Positions 19,518 through 28,440 of a DNA stretch of 64,000 nucleotides are shown here, one piece after another. How positions within the stretch are numbered: position 1 is the stretch's first letter; each line of letters opens with the position of its first letter. The notes beneath the pieces were generated by a model, which did not search any database, was not told the DNA's origin, and was given only the letters and a program-made list of their open reading frames with translations. Source of the stretch: Paralcaligenes sp. KSB-10 (lineage in GTDB: Bacteria > Pseudomonadota > Gammaproteobacteria > Burkholderiales > Burkholderiaceae_B); NCBI RefSeq assembly GCF_021266465.1, contig NZ_CP089848.1, forward strand, positions 1,984,001 to 2,048,000, read 5' to 3'. A program made the position numbers and the translations under genes.

Positions 19518-19901
19518 TTATAGGCTCCAGAGAATTTTTGCAAAATAGACAAGCGAACCGACCAGCCAGAGCGCGGTCAGCACTTCCAGCAGCAAGCGCA
19601 CCCCGGTGGGCTTGGCATAGTCCATCCAGATATCGCGCACGCCTATCCAGGCATGCCAGGCCAGCGACATGAAGGCCAGCGTGGCCAGCAGTTGCCCAAG
19701 CGGGATGCCAAGGCAATGGAAGGTAAACAGGTGGCGCCAGCCTTCAAAATCGAGCTTGGATGTAAAGAGGATCCCGACAATCAGGACCAGCGTGTAGACA
19801 GCCATGATAATGGCGGTCATGCGCTGGATGAGGAAGTCCCGGGAGCCGTAATGAGCGCCCACGACCAGGCGTTGAGTACCGATGCGTTCTTGAGTCGCCA
19901 T
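19518..19901 (-). CDS. sdhD: Succinate dehydrogenase membrane anchor subunit SdhD
   Basis: The 127-residue protein has three predicted membrane helices (around IIMAVYTLVLIVGILFT, LLATLAFMSLAWHAWIGVRDI and VLTALWLVGSLVYFAKILW), with the His of WHAWIGVRD as a likely haem ligand. The ATG at 19901 overlaps the sdhC stop as TAATG, a coupled start; an in-frame GTG six nt upstream is less likely. With SdhC it forms the quinone-binding membrane anchor. Confidence 0.95.
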   Translation of the reverse strand: MATQERIGTQRLVVGAHYGSRDFLIQRMTAIIMAVYTLVLIVGILFTSKLDFEGWRHLFTFHCLGIPLGQLLATLAFMSLAWHAWIGVRDIWMDYAKPTGVRLLLEVLTALWLVGSLVYFAKILWSL

Positions 19902-20314
19902 TACCACGCTCCAAACAATTTAAGGCCAAAAACCACGGTCAGGGCCAGGCTGACGCCAATCACAAGCCCCGCGCTTTTCTGCGCCGAGGCTTTATCGACG
20001 CCAATATGCAGATCGATGGTCAGGTAGCGGATGCCGGCACAGAAGTGATGCAGATAACCCCAAATCAGCACCAGCAAGACCAGCTTGCACAGCGGATTGG
20101 CGGTCCAGGCCTGCATGGCCGCAAACGATTCGGGCGATGTCACGCTCAGGGCAAACAGAGGTAGGATGACAAGCGGCAAGCACAGGAACAACAAGGCGCC
20201 ACTGGCGCGATGCAGGATTGAAGATTTACCAGCGAGCGGCAGACGATAGCTCAGGATCTGGGAAATGCTGAGATTGCGAAACTGTGGACGCGGCTTTGAA
20301 GCTGAATCGGACAT
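19901..20314 (-). CDS. sdhC: Succinate dehydrogenase cytochrome b556 subunit SdhC
   Basis: The 137-residue subunit starts at MSDSASKPRPQFRN (ATG 20314, with CGAGG upstream); a longer ORF to 20350 adds unrelated residues. It has the SILHRASG quinone-site motif, three membrane helices, and the haem-binding HHFCAGIRYLTIDL segment. It is the first gene of the six-gene operon. The 96-bp space to gntR contains the inverted repeat TTTTCGCC/GGCGAAAA (20364-20371 and 20396-20403), whose role is unknown. Confidence 0.96.
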   Translation of the reverse strand: MSDSASKPRPQFRNLSISQILSYRLPLAGKSSILHRASGALLFLCLPLVILPLFALSVTSPESFAAMQAWTANPLCKLVLLVLIWGYLHHFCAGIRYLTIDLHIGVDKASAQKSAGLVIGVSLALTVVFGLKLFGAW

Positions 20315-20410
20315 GATGGCCTCGGAGTTATAACAAGTAATTTTGGGCAAAGCACAACCAGCATTTTCGCCTATTTAAGGGATCCGTATCAAATCGGCGA
20401 AAAAACCCTA

Positions 20411-21181
20411 TTAATTCAAACTGTTTCTGTAATGGAACCGATCTGTTACATATAATCCCCTACGAATTTCCATGGGCCGATCCCCATAAGTGTAAGAAAC
20501 TCTCTCCACCTGCAACAAAGGGCTGGCGGGCTTGATTTGCAGCAAGCCCGCCTGTTCTTGATCGGCCGAAACAGCTTTTATTTTTTCGTCGGCGCGCACC
20601 ATGCTGACGCCGAACTCAGATTCGAACAATGCGTAAAGCGGGCCGCGATAACGGGCCAGCGATTCGGCGGTCAGGCCGCGAAACACCGAACCCGGCAGCC
20701 ATATGTCGTCGAGTATCGTGGGAACCTGGTCAAATGACAATACTCTACGCAAGTTCACAACCATATCGGCGGCGCGCAGATCAAGCAAATGGGCAATATC
20801 GACCGGAGCCTTGACCCGCCGGCACTCCAGGATCTGACTGCCCGATACCGGAGGCTTGCTGTCGTCGGGGGTGAGGCGCAAAAAGCGATAGCGCACCTTG
20901 GCCTCGTTGTGAGTCGCGACAAAAGTACCTTTGCCTTGCCGCCGCAGCAATAGGTTTTCGGCCGCCAGCTCGTCGATCGCCTTGCGTACCGTTCCCTGGC
21001 TGACCTGAAAGCGCGCAGCCAATTCGAACTCGCTGGGTATGGCCTCGCCCGGTTTCCATTCGCCCCGATCCAGGCTTTGTACCAGCAGACCCCGGATCTG
21101 CTGGTACAAAGGACTGAAGGCCGCACTGCCAACAGTACGGTCTGTGTCTGATGCACGGTCGATTGGGGGAATATCGGGCAT
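20411..21181 (-). CDS. GntR-family (HutC/UTRA) transcriptional regulator
   Basis: The 256-residue protein has an N-terminal winged helix (about 24-90: PLYQQIRGLLVQSLDRGEWKPG, then ELAARFQVSQGTVRKAIDELAAENLL and RRQGKGTFVA) and a C-terminal UTRA ligand domain (PADLLQV-like ASPLLQVERVSYTYGDRPMEIRRGLYV). It stands between the sdh operon and the divergent mdh. Its control region holds two palindromic sites, one of which is repeated upstream of acnB, so it is probably the regulator of TCA-cycle genes here. The ligand is unknown; a TCA or methylcitrate-cycle acid is plausible. Confidence 0.9.
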   Translation of the reverse strand: MPDIPPIDRASDTDRTVGSAAFSPLYQQIRGLLVQSLDRGEWKPGEAIPSEFELAARFQVSQGTVRKAIDELAAENLLLRRQGKGTFVATHNEAKVRYRFLRLTPDDSKPPVSGSQILECRRVKAPVDIAHLLDLRAADMVVNLRRVLSFDQVPTILDDIWLPGSVFRGLTAESLARYRGPLYALFESEFGVSMVRADEKIKAVSADQEQAGLLQIKPASPLLQVERVSYTYGDRPMEIRRGLYVTDRFHYRNSLN

Positions 21182-21271
21182 GGTTCAGGCTTGAAGCAAG
21201 CCAAGTGTGATTGTTTGAAACTTCTATTATTATTCTCGCACGCCTGCGCCTTCCTGTCTAACACTCTTCTG

Positions 21272-21290
21272 TCTTATATAAGATATAAGA
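21272..21290. promoter_or_regulatory. 19-bp candidate GntR operator, mdh/gntR copy
   Basis: TCTTATATAAGATATAAGA contains the perfect 12-bp palindrome TCTTATATAAGA followed by a repeated TATAAGA. The identical 19 bp occurs at 36115-36133 upstream of acnB. On the minus strand it overlaps the likely -10 (TATCTT) of gntR, which suggests autoregulation. Confidence 0.65.
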
Positions 21291-21292
21291 TC

Positions 21293-21310
21293 ATTGACGT
21301 TAACGTCAAT
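21293..21310. promoter_or_regulatory. Perfect 18-bp palindrome with back-to-back -35 hexamers
   Basis: ATTGACGTTAACGTCAAT is a perfect 18-bp inverted repeat. Each strand reads TTGACG, a good -35 hexamer, so it may serve both gntR (minus) and mdh (plus) promoters as well as bind a dimeric regulator. It lies 2 bp from the 19-bp site. Confidence 0.6.
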
Positions 21311-21529
21311 TTCGACTACTCTTTTACTCGGTATGTATCAGGCTGGCGGCCGTCGAGTCCCGCCTGAAACATCGCCATGCCGTACGTGCGCGGCTTGTTT
21401 CACAGCCAGGCCTTACCTTCAGAGTCGTGCAGCGGCTTGACCCCGTGCTTGCCTGCTCGCCGGGCGGAAAGCGAAGGCAAGCCAGGCAAGGCGTGCGCCC
21501 CAAAAAGGCATGTAAAGGAATTAAACTGT

Positions 21530-21545
21530 CGAGTGTTCTCACTCG
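21530..21545 (+). promoter_or_regulatory. mdh leader hairpin with the odhA leader stem
   Basis: CGAGTG-TTCT-CACTCG forms a perfect 6-bp stem 29 nt before the mdh ATG. The stem sequence is identical to the hairpin before odhA, while the loop differs. Confidence 0.5.
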
Positions 21546-21574
21546 CTCAACTCATCACCTTTCGGAGATTGTTC

Positions 21575-22564
<990 letters not shown>

Positions 22565-22573
22565 GCCGTTCTG

Positions 22574-22605
22574 CAAAGGCCCCTTGATGCGGGCCTTTGT
22601 TTTTC
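22574..22605 (+). terminator. Terminator of mdh
   Basis: The stem CAAAGGCCC/GGGCCTTTG (22574-22582 and 22591-22599) with an 8-nt loop is followed by TTTTTC. It separates mdh from the prp genes, so prpB needs its own promoter or readthrough. Confidence 0.9.
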
Positions 22606-22672
22606 ATGGCCGCCACTGTTTCATATCAACCGACCGCTGCGCACATCTGCCCGGCCTTCTCCGGAGACTCGC

Positions 22673-23566
22673 ATGACCCGACCCGCCTCGCCCGGCGCCC
22701 TGTTTCGCCAGGCACTTAAAGAAGAACAACCGCTGCAAATCATGGGCACCATCAATGCCAACCATGCGCTGCTGGCACGGCGCGCGGGATATCGCGCCAT
22801 TTACCTTTCGGGCGGAGGCGTAGCGGCCGGATCGCTGGGCCTGCCCGACCTGGGCATCAACACGCTCGACGATGTACTGACCGACGTGCGCCGCATCACC
22901 GATGTCTGCGACGTTCCGCTTGTCGTCGATATCGATACCGGGTTCGGGCCTTCCGCCTTCAACATTGCCCGCACCGTCAAAAGCCTGATCAAGTTCGGCG
23001 CCGCGGCCTGCCATATCGAGGATCAGGTCGGCGCCAAGCGCTGCGGCCATCGACCCGGAAAAGAAATCGTCTCGACGCAGGAAATGGCCGATCGCGTCAA
23101 GGCGGCGGTCGATGCCCGCACCGACTCCGATTTCTTCATTATTGCGCGCACCGACGCCATTGCCGTCGACGGCGTCGACGCTGCGCTGGACCGGGCCCAC
23201 GCCTGCGTTGCCGCCGGCGCGGACGCCATTTTCGCCGAAGCATCCTACGACCTGGCCACCTACGAACGTTTTGCAAAAGCGCTCAATGTTCCCATATTGG
23301 CCAACATTACCGAATTCGGCAAAACGCCCCTGTTCAGCGTGCCCGAACTGGCCGGCGCCGGTGTCGGCATGGTGCTGTATCCCTTGTCGGCCTTCCGCGC
23401 CATGAACAAGGTAGCCGAAACCGTCTACCAGGCCATACGCCGCGACGGCCACCAGAAAAACGTGATCGATCTGATGCAAACCCGCGACGAGCTCTACGAC
23501 CGTATCGGCTACCACGCATTCGAATCCAAGCTTGACGCACTCTTCCAGCAAGGCAAATCCAAGTAA
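22673..23566 (+). CDS. prpB: 2-methylisocitrate lyase
   Basis: The 297-residue enzyme of the isocitrate-lyase superfamily cleaves 2-methylisocitrate to pyruvate and succinate. The active-site loop motif KRCGH is present ([12 protein letters not shown], about 121-125), with metal-site segments VDIDTGFG and HIEDQ. It starts 108 nt after mdh and leads prpB-prpC-prpD, with a 17-nt gap to prpC. No prpR activator is present in the window. Confidence 0.96.
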   Translation: MTRPASPGALFRQALKEEQPLQIMGTINANHALLARRAGYRAIYLSGGGVAAGSLGLPDLGINTLDDVLTDVRRITDVCDVPLVVDIDTGFGPSAFNIARTVKSLIKFGAAACHIEDQVGAKRCGHRPGKEIVSTQEMADRVKAAVDARTDSDFFIIARTDAIAVDGVDAALDRAHACVAAGADAIFAEASYDLATYERFAKALNVPILANITEFGKTPLFSVPELAGAGVGMVLYPLSAFRAMNKVAETVYQAIRRDGHQKNVIDLMQTRDELYDRIGYHAFESKLDALFQQGKSK

Positions 23567-23583
23567 CTTTCAGGAGTTGAGAC

Positions 23584-24747
23584 ATGGCTACGACAGTTTC
23601 AAAAACCAATCCCGGCTTTAAACCCAAAAAATCCGTTGCACTCTCCGGCATCGTCGCCGGCAATACCGCCCTGTGCACCGTAGGACGCAGCGGCAACGAT
23701 TTGCACTACCGCGGCTACGACATCCTGGATATCGCCGAAGCCTGCGAATTCGAGGAAATCGCCCATCTGCTGGTCCATGGCAAGCTGCCAACCAAGCCCG
23801 AGCTGGCGGCCTACAAGCAAAAATTGCGCAGCCTGCGCGGCCTGCCGGCGCAATTGCAAACCGCCCTCGAAGCGCTGCCCGCGGCCAGCCACCCCATGGA
23901 TGTCATGCGCACAGCGGTTTCGGTGCTGGGCTGCGTGCTGCCCGAGAAAGACGATCACAACTTGCCCGATGCACGCGATATCGCCGACCGCCTCATGGCC
24001 AGCCTGGGGTCCGCCCTGCTCTACTGGTATCACTACAGCCACAATGGGCGCATCATCGACGTCCATACCGACGACGACAGCATAGGCGGCCATTTCCTGC
24101 ACCTGTTGCACGGGGTCGCGCCCAGCGACGACTGGGTGCGTGCCATGCACACCTCGCTCACACTCTATGCGGAGCATGAGTTCAATGCCTCGACGTTTGC
24201 CAGCCGCGTCATCGCCGGCACCGGCTCCGACATGTACTCGGCCATCGCCGGCGGCATCGGCGCGCTGCGCGGCCCGAAACACGGGGGCGCCAACGAAGTC
24301 GCCTTCGAAGTGCAGAAACGCTACGACTCGCCCGACGAGGCCGAGGCCGACATACGGCGCCGCGTCGAGAACAAGGAAGTCATCATCGGCTTCGGCCACC
24401 CGGTGTACACGGTCTCTGATCCGCGCAATCAAATCATCAAGGATGTGGCCCGCAAGCTGTCCAAAAAGCAGAGCAATATGAAAATGTTCAATATTGCCGA
24501 GCGGCTCGAAACCGTCATGTGGGACGCCAAGAAAATGTTCCCCAACCTGGACTGGTTCTCGGCCGTTTCCTACCACATGATGGGCGTGCCCACCGCGATG
24601 TTTACACCGCTGTTCGTGATTGCCCGTACCGCGGGCTGGTCGGCCCACATCATCGAGCAACGCGTCGACAACAAGATCATCCGGCCTACCGCCAACTATG
24701 TCGGCCCCGAAGACCAGAAATTCGTGCCCCTCGATAAACGCAAATAA
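23584..24747 (+). CDS. prpC: 2-methylcitrate synthase
   Basis: The 387-residue enzyme condenses propionyl-CoA with oxaloacetate. It is shorter than GltA and lacks the N-terminal regulatory domain. The catalytic residues sit in [22 protein letters not shown] and PNLDWFSA. Its position between prpB and prpD distinguishes it from a second citrate synthase; some residual citrate synthase activity is typical of the family. CAGGAG precedes the ATG. Confidence 0.96.
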   Translation: MATTVSKTNPGFKPKKSVALSGIVAGNTALCTVGRSGNDLHYRGYDILDIAEACEFEEIAHLLVHGKLPTKPELAAYKQKLRSLRGLPAQLQTALEALPAASHPMDVMRTAVSVLGCVLPEKDDHNLPDARDIADRLMASLGSALLYWYHYSHNGRIIDVHTDDDSIGGHFLHLLHGVAPSDDWVRAMHTSLTLYAEHEFNASTFASRVIAGTGSDMYSAIAGGIGALRGPKHGGANEVAFEVQKRYDSPDEAEADIRRRVENKEVIIGFGHPVYTVSDPRNQIIKDVARKLSKKQSNMKMFNIAERLETVMWDAKKMFPNLDWFSAVSYHMMGVPTAMFTPLFVIARTAGWSAHIIEQRVDNKIIRPTANYVGPEDQKFVPLDKRK

Positions 24748-24771
24748 TTTTTAGCCATCCAGGAAATCCTT

Positions 24772-26223
24772 ATGTCCGCGCATATTTCCAATGTACGCCC
24801 CGCACCGGATCAGGTGCTGGTCGATATCGTCGACTACGTACTCAATTACCAGATCAAAAGCGAGCTGGCTTACGACACAGCTCGCAATTGCCTGATCGAC
24901 ACGCTCGGCTGCGGCCTCGAAGCGCTGGAATACCCGGCGTGCAGAAAACTGCTCGGCCCTATCGTGCCCGGTACCGTCGTGCCCAACGGCGCCAAAGTCC
25001 CCGGCACTCAATTCCAGCTCGACCCCGTGCAAGCGGCCTTCAATATCGGCGCCATGATCCGCTGGCTCGATTTCAACGACACCTGGCTGGCCGCCGAATG
25101 GGGCCATCCGTCGGACAATCTGGGCGGCATCCTGGCCACCGCCGACTGGCTGTCGCGCAACGCCGTGGCCATGGGCAAGGCGCCCCTGCTCATGCGCGAC
25201 GTTCTCACCGGCCTGATCAAGGCGCACGAAATCCAGGGCTGCATTGCGCTGGAAAATTCCTTCAACAAGGTGGGCCTGGATCATGTGGTGCTCGTCAAAG
25301 TCGCCTCTACGGCGGTGGTCTCGCAGATGCTGGGCCTGAATCGCGACGAAACCATCAATGCGGTCTCGCTGGCCTGGGTCGACGGCCAAAGCCTGCGTAC
25401 CTACCGCCACGCGCCCAATACCGGCAGCCGCAAGAGCTGGGCCGCCGGCGATGCGACCAGCCGCGCGGTACGCCTGGCGCTTATCGCCAAGACCGGTGAA
25501 ATGGGCTACCCCTCGGTCCTGTCGGCCAAGACCTGGGGCTTCTACGATGTGCTGTTCAAAGGCCAGGCTTTCAAGTTCCAACGGCCCTATGGCAGCTATG
25601 TGATGGAAAATGTGCTGTTCAAAATATCGTTCCCGGCTGAATTCCATTCGCAGACCGCGGTGGAATGCGCCATGGACATCCATCAAAAGCTTGAAAAGGC
25701 GGGTAAAGCCGCTACCGATATCAAGCGGATCACCATACGCACCCATGAGGCGTGCATCCGCATCATCGACAAGAAAGGCCCGCTGAGCAATCCGGCCGAC
25801 CGGGATCACTGCATCCAGTACATGGTGGCCGTTCCAGTCATATTCGGCCGCCTGACCGCGGGCGACTACGAAGACGCCATCGCCGCCGATCCCCGCATCG
25901 ACGCGCTGCGCGACAAAATCGTGTGCGTGGAAGATCCGGCCTTCACCAAGGATTATCACGATCCGGAAAAACGCTCGATCGCCAACGCACTGACCGTCGA
26001 ATTCAATGATGGAAGCAAGCTCGACGAAATCGTGTGCGAATATCCGATTGGCCACAAACGTCGCCGCAAAGATGGTATTCCGCTGCTGGAAGCCAAGTTC
26101 CGCACCAATCTGGCGCGTCAATTTCCCGCCAGGCAGCAACAACGGATACTCGAAGCTTCGCTGGACCAGAAAACCCTTGAAAACATGCCGGTGCACGAGT
26201 ACGTAGATCTGTATGTAATTTAA
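24772..26223 (+). CDS. prpD: 2-methylcitrate dehydratase
   Basis: The 483-residue MmgE/PrpD-family protein dehydrates 2-methylcitrate to cis-2-methylaconitate. Family segments include [39 protein letters not shown] and [23 protein letters not shown]. It ends the prp operon. Repeat copy 2 starts 25 nt past its stop. A large antisense ORF on the other strand is a codon-bias shadow. Confidence 0.95.
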   Translation: MSAHISNVRPAPDQVLVDIVDYVLNYQIKSELAYDTARNCLIDTLGCGLEALEYPACRKLLGPIVPGTVVPNGAKVPGTQFQLDPVQAAFNIGAMIRWLDFNDTWLAAEWGHPSDNLGGILATADWLSRNAVAMGKAPLLMRDVLTGLIKAHEIQGCIALENSFNKVGLDHVVLVKVASTAVVSQMLGLNRDETINAVSLAWVDGQSLRTYRHAPNTGSRKSWAAGDATSRAVRLALIAKTGEMGYPSVLSAKTWGFYDVLFKGQAFKFQRPYGSYVMENVLFKISFPAEFHSQTAVECAMDIHQKLEKAGKAATDIKRITIRTHEACIRIIDKKGPLSNPADRDHCIQYMVAVPVIFGRLTAGDYEDAIAADPRIDALRDKIVCVEDPAFTKDYHDPEKRSIANALTVEFNDGSKLDEIVCEYPIGHKRRRKDGIPLLEAKFRTNLARQFPARQQQRILEASLDQKTLENMPVHEYVDLYVI

Positions 26224-26386
26224 AGGGCGAAAGAAAACACGCCAGCTCATTTTTGGTTCTAGTGTGTTTACGGCATTGGATGCGTTTCAGTGGCTTTCGT
26301 TTTGAGCCGTTTTTGGGCTTGATCTGTGGCTTTGGACGGTGCGTTGCTGTGTTTGCTGTGTAGGCGGCGGTTAATTCTATAAAGAC

Positions 26387-26612
26387 GCCGCAGGGTGGGC
26401 GGTGCTGTGTAGTCCGGCACGTCCAGCGGTCGGCTAGCTACGCTAGCCGACTACCCGGGTCTGCCTCGTCCAGGCGGGCGTCGGGCCAACTCGCGTCGCC
26501 CCGCGATGCGGGGCGCCACTCAGACAGGGCCCGCCGAAAGCCCCCGCCTTCCCTTCGTCAGCACCCGGCGCTGGACTACCGCCGGACTACACAGCACCGC
26601 CCACCCTGCGGC
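26387..26612 (-). repeat. Palindromic element B, copy 2
   Basis: The element is 226 bp with intact terminal inverted repeats. Its central hairpin CGCCCCGC-GAT-GCGGGGCG equals copy 1. An inner stretch GGTCGGCTAGCTACGCTAGCCGAC replaces the copy 1 sequence, and a self-complementary TCGGCTAGC/GCTAGCCGA is formed there. Confidence 0.87.
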
Positions 26613-26707
26613 TTGCGTTGAGGCAATGCATCGAGAAGAAGCATTGGGGTCATGCATCGAGGTATACCTTGGGCCGGCAAGTTCATTCCAGGCATGCCAT
26701 TACGCGA

Positions 26708-26909
26708 GCCGTCTATCGGGGCTTGGGGTCAGGACCGGCGTAAGGCGTGCGCCGGATGCTACCGTAGGGAAGGCGGGGGCTTTCGGCGGGCCATGTTTGA
26801 GCGTAGCCGCGCCAGCGGCGTAGCGAGTTTGGCCCGACGCCCGCCTGGACGAGGTAGATCCGGATCAAGCACGCCGTGCCGGACCTGACCCCAAGCCCCG
26901 ATAGACGGC
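26708..26909 (-). repeat. Palindromic element A, copy 2
   Basis: The element is 202 bp, and nearly the exact reverse complement of copy 1, with the central hairpin GCCGC/GCGGC retained. One terminal base differs: GGACCTGACC instead of GGTCCTGACC. Confidence 0.87.
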
Positions 26910-26980
26910 GTCTTTAAATACCAAAGCTACCACCGAATGCCACAAACAAAATGCTGCAAACAACTCGAACCAAAAACACT

Positions 26981-28438
26981 CTAGCTACCTGCGTCGGCAG
27001 GCAACGGCGTATCGCCGGTGTGCTCGATCCAACCGCCTCCCAGATACTGATAAAGGTCGACCAAATTGGCCAGACGCTGCATCCGGGCGGTAATCAACGT
27101 TTGCTGCGCCGTATATAAATCGGTCTGTGCCGTCAACACAGTCAGGTAGCTGCTCGCACCATTCTTGTACAACAGGTTCGACAAATCGAGCCTGCGCTGT
27201 TGCGTAGCGACAAAACGCTGCAAAGAAGCGATCTGATTATCGTAGGTGCCGCGGGCGGCCAAGCCATCGGAGACTTCGCGAAACGCCGTCTGGATCGCTT
27301 TTTCATACTGCGCGATCGCCACGTTCTTCTCCAGGTGAGCAACATCCAGCCTGGCCAGATTGGTCCCCGCATCGAAAATCGGCAGCGTAATCTGCGGCGC
27401 GAAAGACCAGGCGGCCGACCCCGCCTTGAACAGCCCTCCCAAAGACGCACTCTCGGTGCCAAACTGGCCGGTCAATGCAATTCGGGGGAAAAATGCAGCA
27501 CGTGCCGCTCCGATATTCGCATTGGCGGCGCGCAGCGTCTGTTCGGCCTGGATAATATCCGGGCGCCGCGTCAAGAGATCCGACGGCAGCCCTGCCGGCA
27601 CATCGGCCAGAATACGTTGGTCATCAAGCCCAAGAGAAGGCGGAAGGTCTGCCGGCAAAGGTTCTCCAACCACCAGTATCAATGCATTCTCGGCCTGCGC
27701 GCGCAAGCGCATCTGAACCGCGAGATTGGCCCGGGCCTGCTCGGCGACGCCCTCCGCCTCGCGCAGGTCCAGCTCGGAGCCCGCGCCCACGTCGAATTTC
27801 AGCTTCGCCAATTTGTAGGATGCGTCCGCGGTGCGCAGAGTTTCGCGAGTAATCTTGAGCTGCTCATCATAGGCGAGCACCGCCAGGTATTGATCCGCCA
27901 CTTGCGAAACCAACGAAATTGCCGCGGCCTTGCGTGCCTGCGCCGTTGCCAGGTATTGCGCCAGAGCCTGGGCTTTCAGACTGCGGACGCGGCCCCAGAA
28001 ATCAAGCTCCCACGACGCCGCGCCCAGGCCCACCGAGTACACATTGGTGATCGTTTGCCCGGACGACGACAAATCCTCAGGCACGCGTGATTTGCTCTGG
28101 CCGGCCGTAGCGTTGACGTTCGGAAACAAACCGGCGCGCACGATCCGGTATTGGGCGGCCGCCTCCTGGACGCGCAGGGCGGAAACCCGCAGATCGCGGT
28201 TGTTGGCAAGCGCCAGTTCAATCAGTTTGCGCAGCCGCGGTTCGCCGAAAAAATCGCGCCAGCCTATGTCGGCGGCCGGCAGAGCCTGCGCGCCGGAAGC
28301 CGGTTCGGCGCGATAGGCCGGGCCTGTGGGAAAATGTGCGGCAACCGGCAATGCCGGCCGCTCGTATTTCGGTTCGAATGAACAGCCGGCAAGCAAGGCG
28401 GCGGCCGAGACAATGATGGGCAGTGAAAACGCGCGCAT
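26981..28438 (-). CDS. RND efflux outer-membrane channel lipoprotein (OprM/NodT family)
   Basis: The 485-residue product has a lipoprotein signal (SAAALLAGC, lipidated Cys19) and the two tandem repeats of outer-membrane efflux proteins, including WRDFFGEPRLRKLIELALANNRDLR and a second repeat with RRPDIIQAEQTLRAANANIGAARAAFFPRI. It forms the TolC-like exit duct of the tripartite pump encoded upstream. I used the ATG at 28438, with AAGGA upstream; a TTG at 28444 overlapping the RND stop is the alternative. It is the last gene of the efflux operon, ending 3 nt from repeat copy 2. Confidence 0.93.
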   Translation of the reverse strand: MRAFSLPIIVSAAALLAGCSFEPKYERPALPVAAHFPTGPAYRAEPASGAQALPAADIGWRDFFGEPRLRKLIELALANNRDLRVSALRVQEAAAQYRIVRAGLFPNVNATAGQSKSRVPEDLSSSGQTITNVYSVGLGAASWELDFWGRVRSLKAQALAQYLATAQARKAAAISLVSQVADQYLAVLAYDEQLKITRETLRTADASYKLAKLKFDVGAGSELDLREAEGVAEQARANLAVQMRLRAQAENALILVVGEPLPADLPPSLGLDDQRILADVPAGLPSDLLTRRPDIIQAEQTLRAANANIGAARAAFFPRIALTGQFGTESASLGGLFKAGSAAWSFAPQITLPIFDAGTNLARLDVAHLEKNVAIAQYEKAIQTAFREVSDGLAARGTYDNQIASLQRFVATQQRRLDLSNLLYKNGASSYLTVLTAQTDLYTAQQTLITARMQRLANLVDLYQYLGGGWIEHTGDTPLPADAGS

Positions 28439-28440
28439 GG

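Larger units (their letters stand above)
21182..21574 (+). other. gntR/mdh intergenic region and mdh leader
   Basis: The 393-bp region holds the operators at 21272-21310 and then a leader of about 250 nt before mdh. The leader contains a stem GCTTGCCT/AGGCAAGC enclosing about 20 nt (near 21450-21485) and a second hairpin close to the start codon. ORFs that extend mdh upstream through it are not credible, because the standard MDH N-terminus begins at 21575. Confidence 0.6.
26248..26978 (-). repeat. Composite repeat, copy 2 (inverted: B to A on the plus strand)
   Basis: This copy fills the space between the prpD and efflux lipoprotein stops. In plus-strand order it has an outer arm (CATTTTTGGTTC at 26248), a B-side flank of about 135 bp with TTTTGAGCCGTTTTTGGGC, palindrome B (26387-26612), a 95-bp spacer, palindrome A (26708-26909) and the outer arm GAACCAAAAACACTC ending 3 nt before the lipoprotein stop codon. 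The spacer, read in reverse, matches copy 3 closely. Confidence 0.87.

Noticed and set aside
20328-20333. TTATAA as a -10 element for sdhC
   Set aside because: It is too close to the sdhC ATG to leave room for the ribosome-binding site.
21377-21574. N-terminal extension of mdh
   Set aside because: The standard malate dehydrogenase N-terminus begins at 21575 behind GGAG, and the upstream codons contain operators and hairpins.
24751-26250. 499-codon ORF antisense to prpD
   Set aside because: It is a codon-bias shadow of a well-supported gene and reads as low-quality His/Arg/Gly-rich protein.
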